A program made the translations under genes and the position numbers. Source: an uncultured Flavobacteriaceae bacterium (GTDB taxonomy: Bacteria > Bacteroidota > Bacteroidia > Flavobacteriales > Flavobacteriaceae). From it: a stretch of 64,000 nt of DNA. Positions 42,720 to 51,629 of the stretch are shown piece after piece. Each line of letters starts with the position of its first letter. The first letter of the stretch is position 1. The DNA lies in NCBI GenBank assembly GCA_947494565.1, contig CANLVG010000001.1, forward strand, positions 248,001-312,000, in the 5' to 3' direction. The notes beneath the pieces are model-generated. The model worked only from the letters and a program-made list of their open reading frames with translations, ran no database searches and was not told where the DNA came from.

Positions 42720-44383
42720 CAGATATCGATATTGCAAGAAAAGTGCAGTTAAAACCTATTTCAAAAATTGCACAAAAGCTAGGACTTCCAGAGGATGCGC
42801 TAGAACCCTATGGTCGATATAAGGCCAAAATCCCCTTAAAGTTCACAGATCTTCCAAAAGCTGAAAAGTCGAACCTCATTTTAGTATCGGCCATATCACC
42901 CACTCCCGCTGGGGAAGGAAAAACGACCATGTCAATCGGGTTGACCGAGGGTCTGAATCGCTTGGGCAAGAAAGCTACGGTAGTGCTTCGTGAACCCTCC
43001 TTAGGGCCTGTTTTTGGTATTAAAGGCGGCGCCACTGGTGGAGGATATTCCCAAGTTTTACCCATGGAGGATATCAATCTGCATTTTACCGGTGATTTTG
43101 CGGCTATAGAGAAAGCACACAATCTGTTATCTGCCCTTATCGATAATAATATTCAGAGCAAAACTGCTTCTTTAAACCTTGACCCTCGAACTATTTCGTG
43201 GAAACGTGTCATTGATATGAACGATCGGTCATTACGTCAGGTCATTGTCGGATTGGGAGGTACCGGTTCGGGCATTCCCAGAGAGACCGGTTTCGATATT
43301 ACAGCGGCTTCCGAAATCATGGCCATTTTATGTTTGGCAGAAGATTTGCCCGATCTAAAAAAGCGGCTTGGAAACATTTTTGTAGGATATACCTTTGATA
43401 AAACCCCCATCTATGCCCGCGATTTAAAAGCCGAAGGGGCGATGACGGCCCTGTTAAAGGATGCCATTCAACCCAATTTAGTGCAGACTATTGAGGGGAA
43501 TCCGGCGATTATTCATGGGGGACCATTCGCCAATATCGCCCAGGGTACCAATTCGGTTATCGCCACACGAATGGGTATGAGCTTTTCAGAGTATACCGTT
43601 ACCGAAGCCGGATTCGGTTTTGATTTGGGTGCCGAGAAATTTTTCGATATCAAATGTCAAAGTGCCGGACTATCTCCAAAAGCGGTGGTCTTAACGACTA
43701 CGATTCGGGCATTGAAGTATCATGGCGGCGCAAAACTTGATGCATTGACCGATGAAAATCTTGAAGCCCTCGGAAACGGCATTCCCAATCTTGAAAAGCA
43801 TCTTGAAAATATAAAGCAATTCAATGTCAGTCCAATTATCGCCATTAATCGCTTTGTTTCCGATACGGATGCCGAAATAGAATTAATTCGTTCTACAGCT
43901 AAAACATTAGGAGTTCCCGTTGCTTTGGCAGAGGGCTGGGCCAAAGGCGGTGAAGGGACGCTGGAACTGGCGCAAAAGGTGGTTGAACTCGCTGAAGCTT
44001 CCGATGCGGATTTCACACCGATGTATCACTGGGAACAATCGGTAAAGGACAAAATCAAGACCATCGCTACCAAAATCTATGGGGCGGAACATGTGGATTA
44101 TACGAGTCAAGCCTTAAGGGACTTAAAGAAGATAGCGGACCTAGGACTGGAGAAGCTCCCCGTATGTATCGCAAAGACCCAAAAATCACTCTCTGATAAT
44201 CCCAAATTATTGGGTAGGCCGAAAAACTTTATCATCACAGTGCGAAATATAGAAATTGCGGCCGGTGCTGGATTTTTGATTCCGATTACCGGTAACATCA
44301 TGCGCATGCCCGGACTACCGGCAAGACCAGCATCGGAAACTATTGATATCGACGAGGAAGGCAATATTACCGGACTGTTTTAA
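42716..44383 (+). CDS. fhs: formate--tetrahydrofolate ligase
   Basis: The 555-residue enzyme makes 10-formyl-THF from formate, ATP and THF. The P-loop-like TPAGEGKTTMSIGLTEGL (about 62-79) binds ATP, with LREPSLGPVFGIKGGATGGGYSQVLPMEDINLHFTGD following, and EAGFGFDLGAEKFFDIKC and the C-terminal GNIMRMPGLPARPAS. Length is typical. The start overlaps the desaturase-like gene by 4 bp, an unusual partner, so coupling may be only regulatory. Confidence 0.97.
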   Translation: MTDIDIARKVQLKPISKIAQKLGLPEDALEPYGRYKAKIPLKFTDLPKAEKSNLILVSAISPTPAGEGKTTMSIGLTEGLNRLGKKATVVLREPSLGPVFGIKGGATGGGYSQVLPMEDINLHFTGDFAAIEKAHNLLSALIDNNIQSKTASLNLDPRTISWKRVIDMNDRSLRQVIVGLGGTGSGIPRETGFDITAASEIMAILCLAEDLPDLKKRLGNIFVGYTFDKTPIYARDLKAEGAMTALLKDAIQPNLVQTIEGNPAIIHGGPFANIAQGTNSVIATRMGMSFSEYTVTEAGFGFDLGAEKFFDIKCQSAGLSPKAVVLTTTIRALKYHGGAKLDALTDENLEALGNGIPNLEKHLENIKQFNVSPIIAINRFVSDTDAEIELIRSTAKTLGVPVALAEGWAKGGEGTLELAQKVVELAEASDADFTPMYHWEQSVKDKIKTIATKIYGAEHVDYTSQALRDLKKIADLGLEKLPVCIAKTQKSLSDNPKLLGRPKNFIITVRNIEIAAGAGFLIPITGNIMRMPGLPARPASETIDIDEEGNITGLF

Positions 44384-44500
44384 TGCGGCGATGAGCGTCA
44401 ATAAAAATACTTTCACCTCGGTTAGTCCTATCGAACTATTTGGTTTAGGTAAATGAATAGAAGTCGCTTCTTATTCTCAGTGCACTTGAGAGAGATTATC

Positions 44501-45889
44501 TTAAATACCGGCAACTGCTTTTATCTCTCCGATAATACGGTCGGCAAGCTGATCAGCTTCCGACTGACTTTTGGCTTCCGTATAAATACGAATGATGGGT
44601 TCCGTATTTGATTTGCGAAGGTGTACCCAGTTTTCAGCAAAATCGATCTTGACCCCATCTATTGTAGAAATATCTTCATCCGCATAGTTTTCGGCCATCG
44701 TCTTAAGTATTCCATCGACATCCAAACCGGGAGTTAATTGAATTTTCTTTTTACTCATAAAATAAGACGGGTAGCTGGCGCGAAGTTCTGCAACCGTACC
44801 GCCTTTCTCGGCCATCAACATTAAAAACAACGCTGTACCTACCAATGAATCACGCCCATAGTGGCTTTCAGGATAAATAATACCGCCATTGCCCTCACCT
44901 CCGATAATCGCATTGGTCGCTTTCATTTTGGTGACCACGTTCACCTCTCCGACCGCCGCTGCTTCATAAGTGCCTCCATGCTTTTCGGTAATATCCCGCA
45001 GCGCGCGTGATGAAGACAAGTTCGATACGGTGCTTCCTTTCGTTTTTCCTAACACATAGTCGGCACAGGCCACCAAGGTGTATTCTTCTCCGAACATTTC
45101 GCCATCATTGCTGATAAAGGCCAATCGGTCCACATCGGGATCGACTACGATTCCAAAATCCGCCTTCTCTTGAACGACCAGGTCACAGATATCGGTCAGG
45201 TGTTCCTTTAAAGGTTCGGGATTATGGGGGAAGTGTCCCGTAGGGTCGCAATACAGCTCTACCACTTCTACCCCAAGTTCCTTCAAGAGTTTAGGAATAG
45301 CTATGCCCCCCGTGGAGTTCACTCCATCGACCACCACTTTGAACTTGGCTTGGCGAATGGTATCGGCATCGACTAAAGATAGATTGAGCACTTCATCAAT
45401 ATGTACATCAAAATACGAATCGTTTCTGATGATACTACCGAGATCGTCGACTTCGGCGAAAACAAAATCTTCTTTTTCAGCGATTTCCAAAATCATGGCA
45501 CCTTCCGCAGCATTTAGGAACTCTCCTTTCTCATTCAACAATTTGAGCGCGTTCCACTGTTTCGGATTGTGACTCGCCGTCAAGATAATTCCCCCATCCG
45601 CTTTTTCTAAGGGCACGGCGATTTCAACCGTCGGTGTTGTGGAAAGATCCAGGTCGACAACGTCTATTCCTAAACCGATCAAGGTAGAAACCACTAGGTT
45701 CTGAATCATCTCGCCAGATAGGCGCGCATCACGCCCAATGACCACTTTCAAATCCTCTTTCTTGGAATATCCCTTTAGCCAAACACCATAAGCGGCAGCG
45801 AATTTGACAGCATCGATAGGTGTTAGGTTATCGCCGGGTTGCCCGCCGATAGTTCCTCGAATTCCTGATATAGATTTGATTAATGTCAT
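44501..45889 (-). CDS. glmM: phosphoglucosamine mutase
   Basis: The 462-residue enzyme converts glucosamine 6-phosphate to glucosamine 1-phosphate for peptidoglycan and LPS precursors. The phosphoserine loop is TASHNPKQWNALK (Ser106), the Mg-binding loop DPDVDR, the sugar-binding motif GEGNGGIIYP and the phosphate-binding tail RKSNTEPIIRIYTEAK. The asparagine in the tail (RxSNTEP) fits GlmM over phosphomannomutase. A TATATTTG box precedes it. Confidence 0.92.
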   Translation of the reverse strand: MTLIKSISGIRGTIGGQPGDNLTPIDAVKFAAAYGVWLKGYSKKEDLKVVIGRDARLSGEMIQNLVVSTLIGLGIDVVDLDLSTTPTVEIAVPLEKADGGIILTASHNPKQWNALKLLNEKGEFLNAAEGAMILEIAEKEDFVFAEVDDLGSIIRNDSYFDVHIDEVLNLSLVDADTIRQAKFKVVVDGVNSTGGIAIPKLLKELGVEVVELYCDPTGHFPHNPEPLKEHLTDICDLVVQEKADFGIVVDPDVDRLAFISNDGEMFGEEYTLVACADYVLGKTKGSTVSNLSSSRALRDITEKHGGTYEAAAVGEVNVVTKMKATNAIIGGEGNGGIIYPESHYGRDSLVGTALFLMLMAEKGGTVAELRASYPSYFMSKKKIQLTPGLDVDGILKTMAENYADEDISTIDGVKIDFAENWVHLRKSNTEPIIRIYTEAKSQSEADQLADRIIGEIKAVAGI

Positions 45890-45909
45890 AGGTCTTTATA
45901 AGTTTTCTG

Positions 45910-45917
45910 CAAATATA
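45910..45917 (-). promoter_or_regulatory. TATATTTG -7 box of glmM
   Basis: On the minus strand this is a perfect TANNTTTG followed by C, 20 bp before the start codon at 45889. Confidence 0.4.
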
Positions 45918-45982
45918 AACGGATCACCTTTAAACCTATTGCGCTTCTTTGTAAATTCGACGCCAAGATCTTAATTCATCCT

Positions 45983-46579
45983 ATGAATTTCTTGGCTCAT
46001 ATTTATCTGTCTTTTGGAGACGATGAAATTACCATTGGTAACTTTATAGCGGATAGCATTCGTGCCAATAAATATGATCATTTGCCTGAGCGAATTCAAC
46101 AGGGCATCTTTTTGCATCGTGAAATCGATACGTTTACCGATGCGCACCCCATTCCTAAAAAAAGCAGTAAACGATTACATAAAAACTACAGTCACTACAG
46201 TCGGGTCATTGTCGATATCTTCTATGACCACTTCTTGGCAAAGAATTGGAATCGATATTCGGATACCCCGCTAGCTATTTTCGTGGAGAATTTTTATGAT
46301 TTACTGGAAGACAATTATGCAATTCTACCAGCGGGTGTCAAACGAATGATGCCTTATATGATCACGGACAACTGGATCTATAATTACTCGAAAATGGAAG
46401 GGATTGCCAAGGTTCTGAACGGTATGAACCGGAGAACAAAGAACAAATCCAAAATGAATTTTGCCATTCTTGACCTAGAAGAGCACTATGATGCCTTTGA
46501 AAAAGAATTTACGGCGTTTTTTGAGGAATTGATTACCTTTTCACGGCAAAAATATGTGTCACTAGCATCGAAAGACTAA
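45983..46579 (+). CDS. acyl carrier protein phosphodiesterase (AcpH-like)
   Basis: The 198-residue protein begins MNFLAHIYLSFGDDEITIGNFIADSIR, the typical AcpH opening with an HD-like metal site. HREIDTFTDAHPIPKKSSKRLHKNYSHYSRVIVDIFYDHFLAKNW follows. AcpH removes the phosphopantetheine arm from ACP. It lies 32 bp upstream of the gamma-glutamyltransferase gene on the same strand. Confidence 0.9.
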   Translation: MNFLAHIYLSFGDDEITIGNFIADSIRANKYDHLPERIQQGIFLHREIDTFTDAHPIPKKSSKRLHKNYSHYSRVIVDIFYDHFLAKNWNRYSDTPLAIFVENFYDLLEDNYAILPAGVKRMMPYMITDNWIYNYSKMEGIAKVLNGMNRRTKNKSKMNFAILDLEEHYDAFEKEFTAFFEELITFSRQKYVSLASKD

Positions 46580-46611
46580 TTCATATTTATACTAAAACCA
46601 AAGTACCAGCA

Positions 46612-48297
46612 ATGAGAAAATTCCTTTTACTGTCCTTTACCCTACTCCTATTTGTACACTGTAGAAAACAACCCGCAGCCGCAACCGGGCTGGTCACCGA
46701 AAAGGCCATGGTTGTCTCCGCTCGTGAAGAGGCTTCAAAAATCGGGGTTGAAATCATGAAACGTGGCGGCAATGCCTTTGATGCCATGGTCGCGACCGAA
46801 ATGGCCCTTGTGGTAGCTTATCCCTTTGCAGGAAATCTTGGAGGCGGCGGATTCATGGTCTACCGAAAAGCCAATGGCGATGTTGGCGGGATTGATTATC
46901 GAGAGAAAGCTCCGTTATCGGCGCACAAAGACATGTATTTAGATTCGTTGGGCAATGTCATTCCAGGAATGAGCACCAAAGGTGCCACAGCCGTTGGGGT
47001 TCCCGGAACGGTAGCCGGCGTCATCGAAGTACACAAGAAGTTTGGGAAGCTATCGCTAAAAGAGATTTTCGAACCGGTCATCGCTCTCGCGGAAAATGGC
47101 GTGGTCGTTACCGAAAACCAACAAAAGCGATTGGATCGAACAAGAGCTGCATTCATTGAGGTTAATGGAGACAGTACTTTTTTCGCACAGGAATTCAAAC
47201 AAGGGGATATCATCAAATACCCCGCTTTGGCAAACACCTTCCGTCAAATCGCGGAAAACGGACGTGACGGCTTTTACAAAGGGGAAGTCGCACAAAAACT
47301 CGCTGCTTTCATTCAATCGAAAGGAGGTTTTATAACCGAAGAGGACTTGGAACGTTATCAGGCCAAATGGCGCGAACCTATTGAATTCGATTACAAAGAT
47401 TTACATATTGTTTCTATGAGCCCTCCCAGTAGTGGTGGCGTCACTATCAATCAGATTTTTAAAATGATCGAACCTCATGACATTGCTTCCTTCGGACATA
47501 ATTCCCCTAAAACGGTACAATTGTTCACCGAAGCCTCTAGAAGGGCCTATGCAGACCGTAATTACTACTTAGGCGATCCCGATTTTGTGGACATTCCATT
47601 TGATGTATTGCTGAGTGATTCTTACTTGCAAGAAAGGATGCAAAATTTTTCTTGGGACAAAGCCACCAAATCTTCCGAGATAGAAAGAGGCAATATAGAG
47701 ATTGTAGAAAGTATGGAAACCACCCACTACTCTATTGTAGATGAAGAGGGCAATGCCATATCGGTTACCACTACCTTGAATGGCGCATACGGCTCAAAAT
47801 TGTATTCTGATGAGTTGGGTTTCTTCCTAAATAACGAAATGGATGATTTTAGTGCGAAACCAGGTGTGCCAAATATGTTTGGCCTCATCGGTGCCGAAGC
47901 AAATAGTATTGCGGCCGAGAAGCGCATGTTAAGCAGCATGACCCCGACCATTGTCGAAAAGGATGGAAAACTATGGATGGTCGTCGGTACTCCCGGAGGG
48001 TCCACTATTATTACTGCCGTGGCACAAACGATCTTAAACACCTATGAGTTTGACATGAGCATGCAAGATGCTGTCAATGCGCCGAGATTTCACCACCAAT
48101 GGTTACCCGATATGGTGATTTTTGAGCCGGATGGTTTTCCAGAAACTTTAAAGGATGTATTGAAAGGCAAAGGGTACATCATCAATGAAGAGCGAACGCC
48201 AATTATCGGAAAAGTAGACGCCATTCGAGTGTTACCCGACGGCAAGCTTGAAGGAGGTGCCGATAAACGGGGTGATGACGCCGCGGTGGGTTACTAA
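46612..48297 (+). CDS. ggt: gamma-glutamyltransferase (lipoprotein-type signal)
   Basis: The 561-residue precursor has a lipoprotein-like signal (LLLSFTLLLFVHC, Cys17). It then has the large-subunit motifs GGNAFDAMVATEMAL, GNLGGGGFMVYR and GGIDYREKAP. The self-cleavage site is before Thr370 in ETTHYSIVDEEGNAISVT, and the small subunit carries SSMTPTIVEKDGK and GTPGGSTIITAVAQ. The enzyme cleaves or transfers gamma-glutamyl groups of glutathione in the periplasm. It is co-directional with the next gene (6 bp gap). Confidence 0.95.
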   Translation: MRKFLLLSFTLLLFVHCRKQPAAATGLVTEKAMVVSAREEASKIGVEIMKRGGNAFDAMVATEMALVVAYPFAGNLGGGGFMVYRKANGDVGGIDYREKAPLSAHKDMYLDSLGNVIPGMSTKGATAVGVPGTVAGVIEVHKKFGKLSLKEIFEPVIALAENGVVVTENQQKRLDRTRAAFIEVNGDSTFFAQEFKQGDIIKYPALANTFRQIAENGRDGFYKGEVAQKLAAFIQSKGGFITEEDLERYQAKWREPIEFDYKDLHIVSMSPPSSGGVTINQIFKMIEPHDIASFGHNSPKTVQLFTEASRRAYADRNYYLGDPDFVDIPFDVLLSDSYLQERMQNFSWDKATKSSEIERGNIEIVESMETTHYSIVDEEGNAISVTTTLNGAYGSKLYSDELGFFLNNEMDDFSAKPGVPNMFGLIGAEANSIAAEKRMLSSMTPTIVEKDGKLWMVVGTPGGSTIITAVAQTILNTYEFDMSMQDAVNAPRFHHQWLPDMVIFEPDGFPETLKDVLKGKGYIINEERTPIIGKVDAIRVLPDGKLEGGADKRGDDAAVGY

Positions 48298-48303
48298 GCT
48301 CGT

Positions 48304-49014
48304 ATGAGGCTATTAAAGAAGATTTTGAAAGTGCTCGGAGGCCTATTGCTAGTAGGCCTCTTTGCGTGTGGTATTCTTTACATCATCTACCACGAACCCC
48401 TACCACAAGGCCAAACAGGACCTAAGGCCGACGCTTTGGCCCAAAAGATGCTCGAAGCGCTCAATTACGAAGCCTATCAACGTACGCGGTTTCTAGAATG
48501 GTCTTTTCCCAACAATACGCATTATTACCAGTGGGATAAGGAACAGAACCAGGTTGAAGTGAAATGGAAGGAGTTTACGGTCAATCTCGATTTGAATGAC
48601 GTTGCATTGAGTGAGGTCGGTCAAAAAGGCACTGAACTAACCGCAAATGAATCAAGAGAACTGATTGCTACGGCGCGGGATTATTTCAACAATGATTCTT
48701 TTTGGCTCGTTGCCCCATTTAAGGTTTTCGATAAAGGAACCGAGAGAAGTATTGTAAAATTGGACGATGGTTCAGAAGAGCTTTTGGTTACCTACGCTCA
48801 AGGCGGAAGTACTCCTGGTGACAGTTATCTTTGGGCATTAAACGCTAATGGATTTCCAGAAAGTTTTCGGATGTGGGTACAGATCATTCCCATCGGAGGA
48901 CTAAAGGCAACTTGGGATGACTGGAAAGTGACCACAAGTGGAACGTTCTTGCCCACAGCACATGAAATCGGTCCATTCACTCTGAGCATGGGTGATGTGA
49001 GGGCCTATAATTAA
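48304..49014 (+). CDS. membrane-anchored hypothetical protein
   Basis: The 236-residue protein has one N-terminal membrane segment (about 7-28, ILKVLGGLLLVGLFACGILYIIYH) and a beta-rich soluble part with many Trp/Tyr (FLEWSFPNNTHYYQWDKEQNQVEVKW, FWLVAPFKVFDKG, SFRMWVQIIPIGGLKATWDDWKV). I do not recognise a named family. It follows ggt by 6 bp and overlaps the convergent channel gene by 4 bp at the 3' end. Confidence 0.65.
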   Translation: MRLLKKILKVLGGLLLVGLFACGILYIIYHEPLPQGQTGPKADALAQKMLEALNYEAYQRTRFLEWSFPNNTHYYQWDKEQNQVEVKWKEFTVNLDLNDVALSEVGQKGTELTANESRELIATARDYFNNDSFWLVAPFKVFDKGTERSIVKLDDGSEELLVTYAQGGSTPGDSYLWALNANGFPESFRMWVQIIPIGGLKATWDDWKVTTSGTFLPTAHEIGPFTLSMGDVRAYN

Positions 49015-50093
49015 AGCTCGGTCAAGCCATATTCATTCAAGACGACCTCCCATCCCTGAGTCTCCATGATCTCAAGAATGCGCTGGGAAATCCGTTGCTC
49101 TAGTTCCGTTTGATGTTTAGCAATACCAAAGGCATAAAACTGAACGTCGAATTTTACAGGCAAAATGTTCAACTTGCTAAACGTTGAGTCCTCTCTTATA
49201 CGATACTTCAATATGGGCTCATCATACATAAAGGCATCTACTTCTCCCCTTTTTAATCCCTGAAGACCGAGAACCAAGCCATCGTAAGTTTTTATTTCCT
49301 TAAAAAAATGTTCTTTCAAAAACTGGTTCGCTCCTGAATTACCAATAGTACCGACAGGTCGTTCTTTAAATTCATTGAACCCTTCGGGATTACTATTCAG
49401 CTGGGTGACCGTTAAACTGGAGGCAATGCTGGCCGTGAGTCCTGATATAAAAAGTAATCCCCCGAACATCAAGACCAAAGCCGCGATTTTCCCCATTCTG
49501 GTTTTGGGCGCCTTATCACCATAGCCCACAGTGGTCAAGGTAACTGCAGACCACCAAACGCCGTCCCAGATTCCACGATAATTTGAACGAAAGTGTTCGC
49601 TATTGGCTTTTCGTTCAAAATACCATCCCAACAGACCGAAAAGAAAGATGATGAACAATAAGATCAACAAGCCTTTGAGAAAATTCTGATTGAAAAAGGC
49701 CTTGATAAACCGTACTAGTTTTCGAAATCCAGATACCTCGGCAACTACAATGGTCGAATTAGAAGCGTAAAAAGGATCGGTAAACTCCATCACCTTACTC
49801 CGTTCACTTGTAATCGTCAACGGATTGATACTGATATCTATGGCGCCATTGCCCAAAGAATCAAGCATGTCAGGGAAATACATCGGTACGAGTTCATAAT
49901 CTAGATTCAAGTCTTTGGCAATGCGTTCCCATAGCCAAATATTGATACCTTCCAAGTCTTGACCATTTTTAACTATGAATGGAGGTGCAGTAGTGTAACC
50001 TACTCTTAATAAATTAGTTGAATCAATATCTTCTTGAGACCAGGTCGCAAAAGAAAAACAAATTAGAAATGGTAGAATCAGTTTTTTTGTCAT
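49011..50093 (-). CDS. GluR0-type glutamate-receptor-like potassium channel
   Basis: The 360-residue protein has a signal peptide (to about 19) and the S1 half of an amino-acid-binding domain (28-118: RVGYTTAPPFI, ISINPLTITSERSKVMEFTDPFY with the ligand-binding Arg98). Then come membrane helix M1 (139-158), a pore loop with the K+ selectivity filter TVGYGD (188-193), membrane helix M2 (201-222), and the S2 half (240-360: GTIGNSGANQFL, DAFMYDEPILKY). This is the layout of prokaryotic ionotropic glutamate receptors, inverted relative to voltage-gated channels. The ligand is probably an amino acid. Confidence 0.9.
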   Translation of the reverse strand: MTKKLILPFLICFSFATWSQEDIDSTNLLRVGYTTAPPFIVKNGQDLEGINIWLWERIAKDLNLDYELVPMYFPDMLDSLGNGAIDISINPLTITSERSKVMEFTDPFYASNSTIVVAEVSGFRKLVRFIKAFFNQNFLKGLLILLFIIFLFGLLGWYFERKANSEHFRSNYRGIWDGVWWSAVTLTTVGYGDKAPKTRMGKIAALVLMFGGLLFISGLTASIASSLTVTQLNSNPEGFNEFKERPVGTIGNSGANQFLKEHFFKEIKTYDGLVLGLQGLKRGEVDAFMYDEPILKYRIREDSTFSKLNILPVKFDVQFYAFGIAKHQTELEQRISQRILEIMETQGWEVVLNEYGLTEL

Positions 50094-50187
50094 TCGGTAT
50101 AACCCACTTAAGTGCTAAATATACGACAAATGAAGTTTCAAAAATACCCTGTCAATTGGCTATCTTCGAATCAAGAAAGCAAAAGCT

Positions 50188-50619
50188 ATGCACATAGAAC
50201 TATTAACTCGGGAGCTTTTGACCGATTCGCTTCAAGAAGAGGTATCGTTGTTATACCGGCAACTGAATGCAGAAAACAAGCAACGAGCGGTGGCAGAGAT
50301 CCTGGAATCGAATAATAATGTTCTGGTGGCCATATGCCAAATCGACTCTGGAATAGTTGGAATAGCCCTTTTAAGTACTTACAAGGTCATTTCAGGCTAT
50401 CGAGGTCTGGTTGAGGATGTAGTGGTCGATTCGGAACACCGTGGCAAAGGTATCGGACGCAAATTAATGGAAAAACTGCTAGATGAAGCAAAAGTACTTG
50501 GTCTGGACGAAATCCTACTGTTTACGGGGCATCATCGTACTCCGGCAATTGGTTTATACACTAGTCTAGGGTTTGCGCCCCGGAAAAGTGGAATTTATAA
50601 TTTACGCTTGATTAACTAG
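50188..50619 (+). CDS. GNAT-family N-acetyltransferase
   Basis: The 143-residue protein has the acetyl-CoA-binding motif A (EDVVVDSEHRGKGIGRKLMEKLLDEA, R85-G90) and the motif B region ILLFTGHHRTPAIGLYTSLGF. It transfers an acetyl group to an unknown amine. Its last 8 bp overlap the convergent repressor gene. Confidence 0.9.
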   Translation: MHIELLTRELLTDSLQEEVSLLYRQLNAENKQRAVAEILESNNNVLVAICQIDSGIVGIALLSTYKVISGYRGLVEDVVVDSEHRGKGIGRKLMEKLLDEAKVLGLDEILLFTGHHRTPAIGLYTSLGFAPRKSGIYNLRLIN

Positions 50620-51376
50620 CCTGTTGCTTATTGAACTGTCGTTTCAGGTCTTCCATTGATTCCTGTAATTGTTTTAAGAGCCCTGTTTCCGTAGTGGCGT
50701 CGACACTAAAGGTGATTTTACTGCTGACCTCCCATATTTCCTGAATTTGAAATGGCTTGATTTCATAAGGAGGATAGGTTTCATTCAACGAGACCAAGGT
50801 CACGTTGTTCGAATTGGGTTTCCGAATTACCTTTTTCACCAATACCGCATCTTCCAGCACTACGACGTACATTTTATTGGGACTCACCTGGTCGATATGC
50901 TCTATCGCCTTTGCGAGTACCCATTCTCCGGGCTTTAAATTAGGAAACATGCTATCTCCCTCCACTTGAAACCCGCGATAAGTAGCGTTCCTAAATTCGG
51001 GTAAGGGCAAGTCAAAAGCCGGAAGTTCTTTGTACCAAGATGTATCTTGAATATTCTGTGGATATCCTGCGGCCGCTTTGGCGTTCACCATCACCATATT
51101 CTCTTGATCGGCCGAATCAACGGTCACAACTTTCGGAATCACACTGGTGTTTGAAGTGGCCAGATTCTTATTTTCACTTTCTCCGAATAACCATAATGGA
51201 TTTATTTTGAACTGTTTAAATAACTCCACCACAACCTTTCCTGAAAGCTTCGTACGCCCTCGTTCAATGTCGGCTGTCGTGGTAGAAATACCCAACAATT
51301 TTGCAAATTCGGCCTGGGTAAAACCCAACTCCCTTCTGATTTCTATAAATCGTTTTAATGTTACTTCATTTTCCAT
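50612..51376 (-). CDS. LexA-like XRE/S24 repressor
   Basis: The 254-residue protein has an N-terminal Cro/CI helix-turn-helix (about 8-62: FIEIRRELGFTQAEFAKLLG, TTADIERGRTKLSG). A linker contains a probable self-cleavage site Ala103-Gly104 (AKAAAGYP). The S24 peptidase domain has catalytic Ser142 in VEGDSMFPNLKPGEWVLA and Lys at 181 or 182 in DAVLVKKVIRKP. Such proteins are cleaved on RecA filaments and derepress DNA-damage genes. It is divergent from a repair gene whose promoter has four palindromic boxes, the likely operators. Confidence 0.88.
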   Translation of the reverse strand: MENEVTLKRFIEIRRELGFTQAEFAKLLGISTTTADIERGRTKLSGKVVVELFKQFKINPLWLFGESENKNLATSNTSVIPKVVTVDSADQENMVMVNAKAAAGYPQNIQDTSWYKELPAFDLPLPEFRNATYRGFQVEGDSMFPNLKPGEWVLAKAIEHIDQVSPNKMYVVVLEDAVLVKKVIRKPNSNNVTLVSLNETYPPYEIKPFQIQEIWEVSSKITFSVDATTETGLLKQLQESMEDLKRQFNKQQAS

Positions 51377-51545
51377 TGAATTTGTGCTTTACGGGTCAGT
51401 TGTACGAGCGTGGTGAGCCAATTCATTACGGTAACCCCTTCTGTGTATTTGGTTGAAACTAGATGTCCGAGATACTTCACAATCAAGGCGTTGCTTTCAA
51501 GATTTGCATAAAAACAAAGCTTTCAGGACTCTCAAATATACATAA

Positions 51546-51622
51546 TTTGGAATAAATCCATAAAAAATTTTGGATTATTTCCATAATTAGGAATTATTCC
51601 ATAATTTTGGAATAATTACAAA
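51546..51622. promoter_or_regulatory. four tandem GGAATWATTCC palindromes (putative SOS-like operators)
   Basis: Four 11-bp units start at 51549 (GGAATAAATCC), 51572 (GGATTATTTCC), 51590 (GGAATTATTCC, a perfect palindrome) and 51609 (GGAATAATTAC), spaced 23, 18 and 19 bp. Most flanks read TTTT upstream and ATAA downstream. A -7 box TAATTTTG (51602-51609) overlaps the last two units, so binding would block the repair-gene promoter, whose coding start is 51630. Confidence 0.7.
51602..51609 (+). promoter_or_regulatory. TAATTTTG -7 box of the repair gene
   Basis: This is a perfect TANNTTTG box 20 bp before the ATG at 51630, embedded in the palindrome cluster. No TTG was found 19-21 bp upstream. 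Confidence 0.45.
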
Positions 51623-51629
51623 AAAGCTT

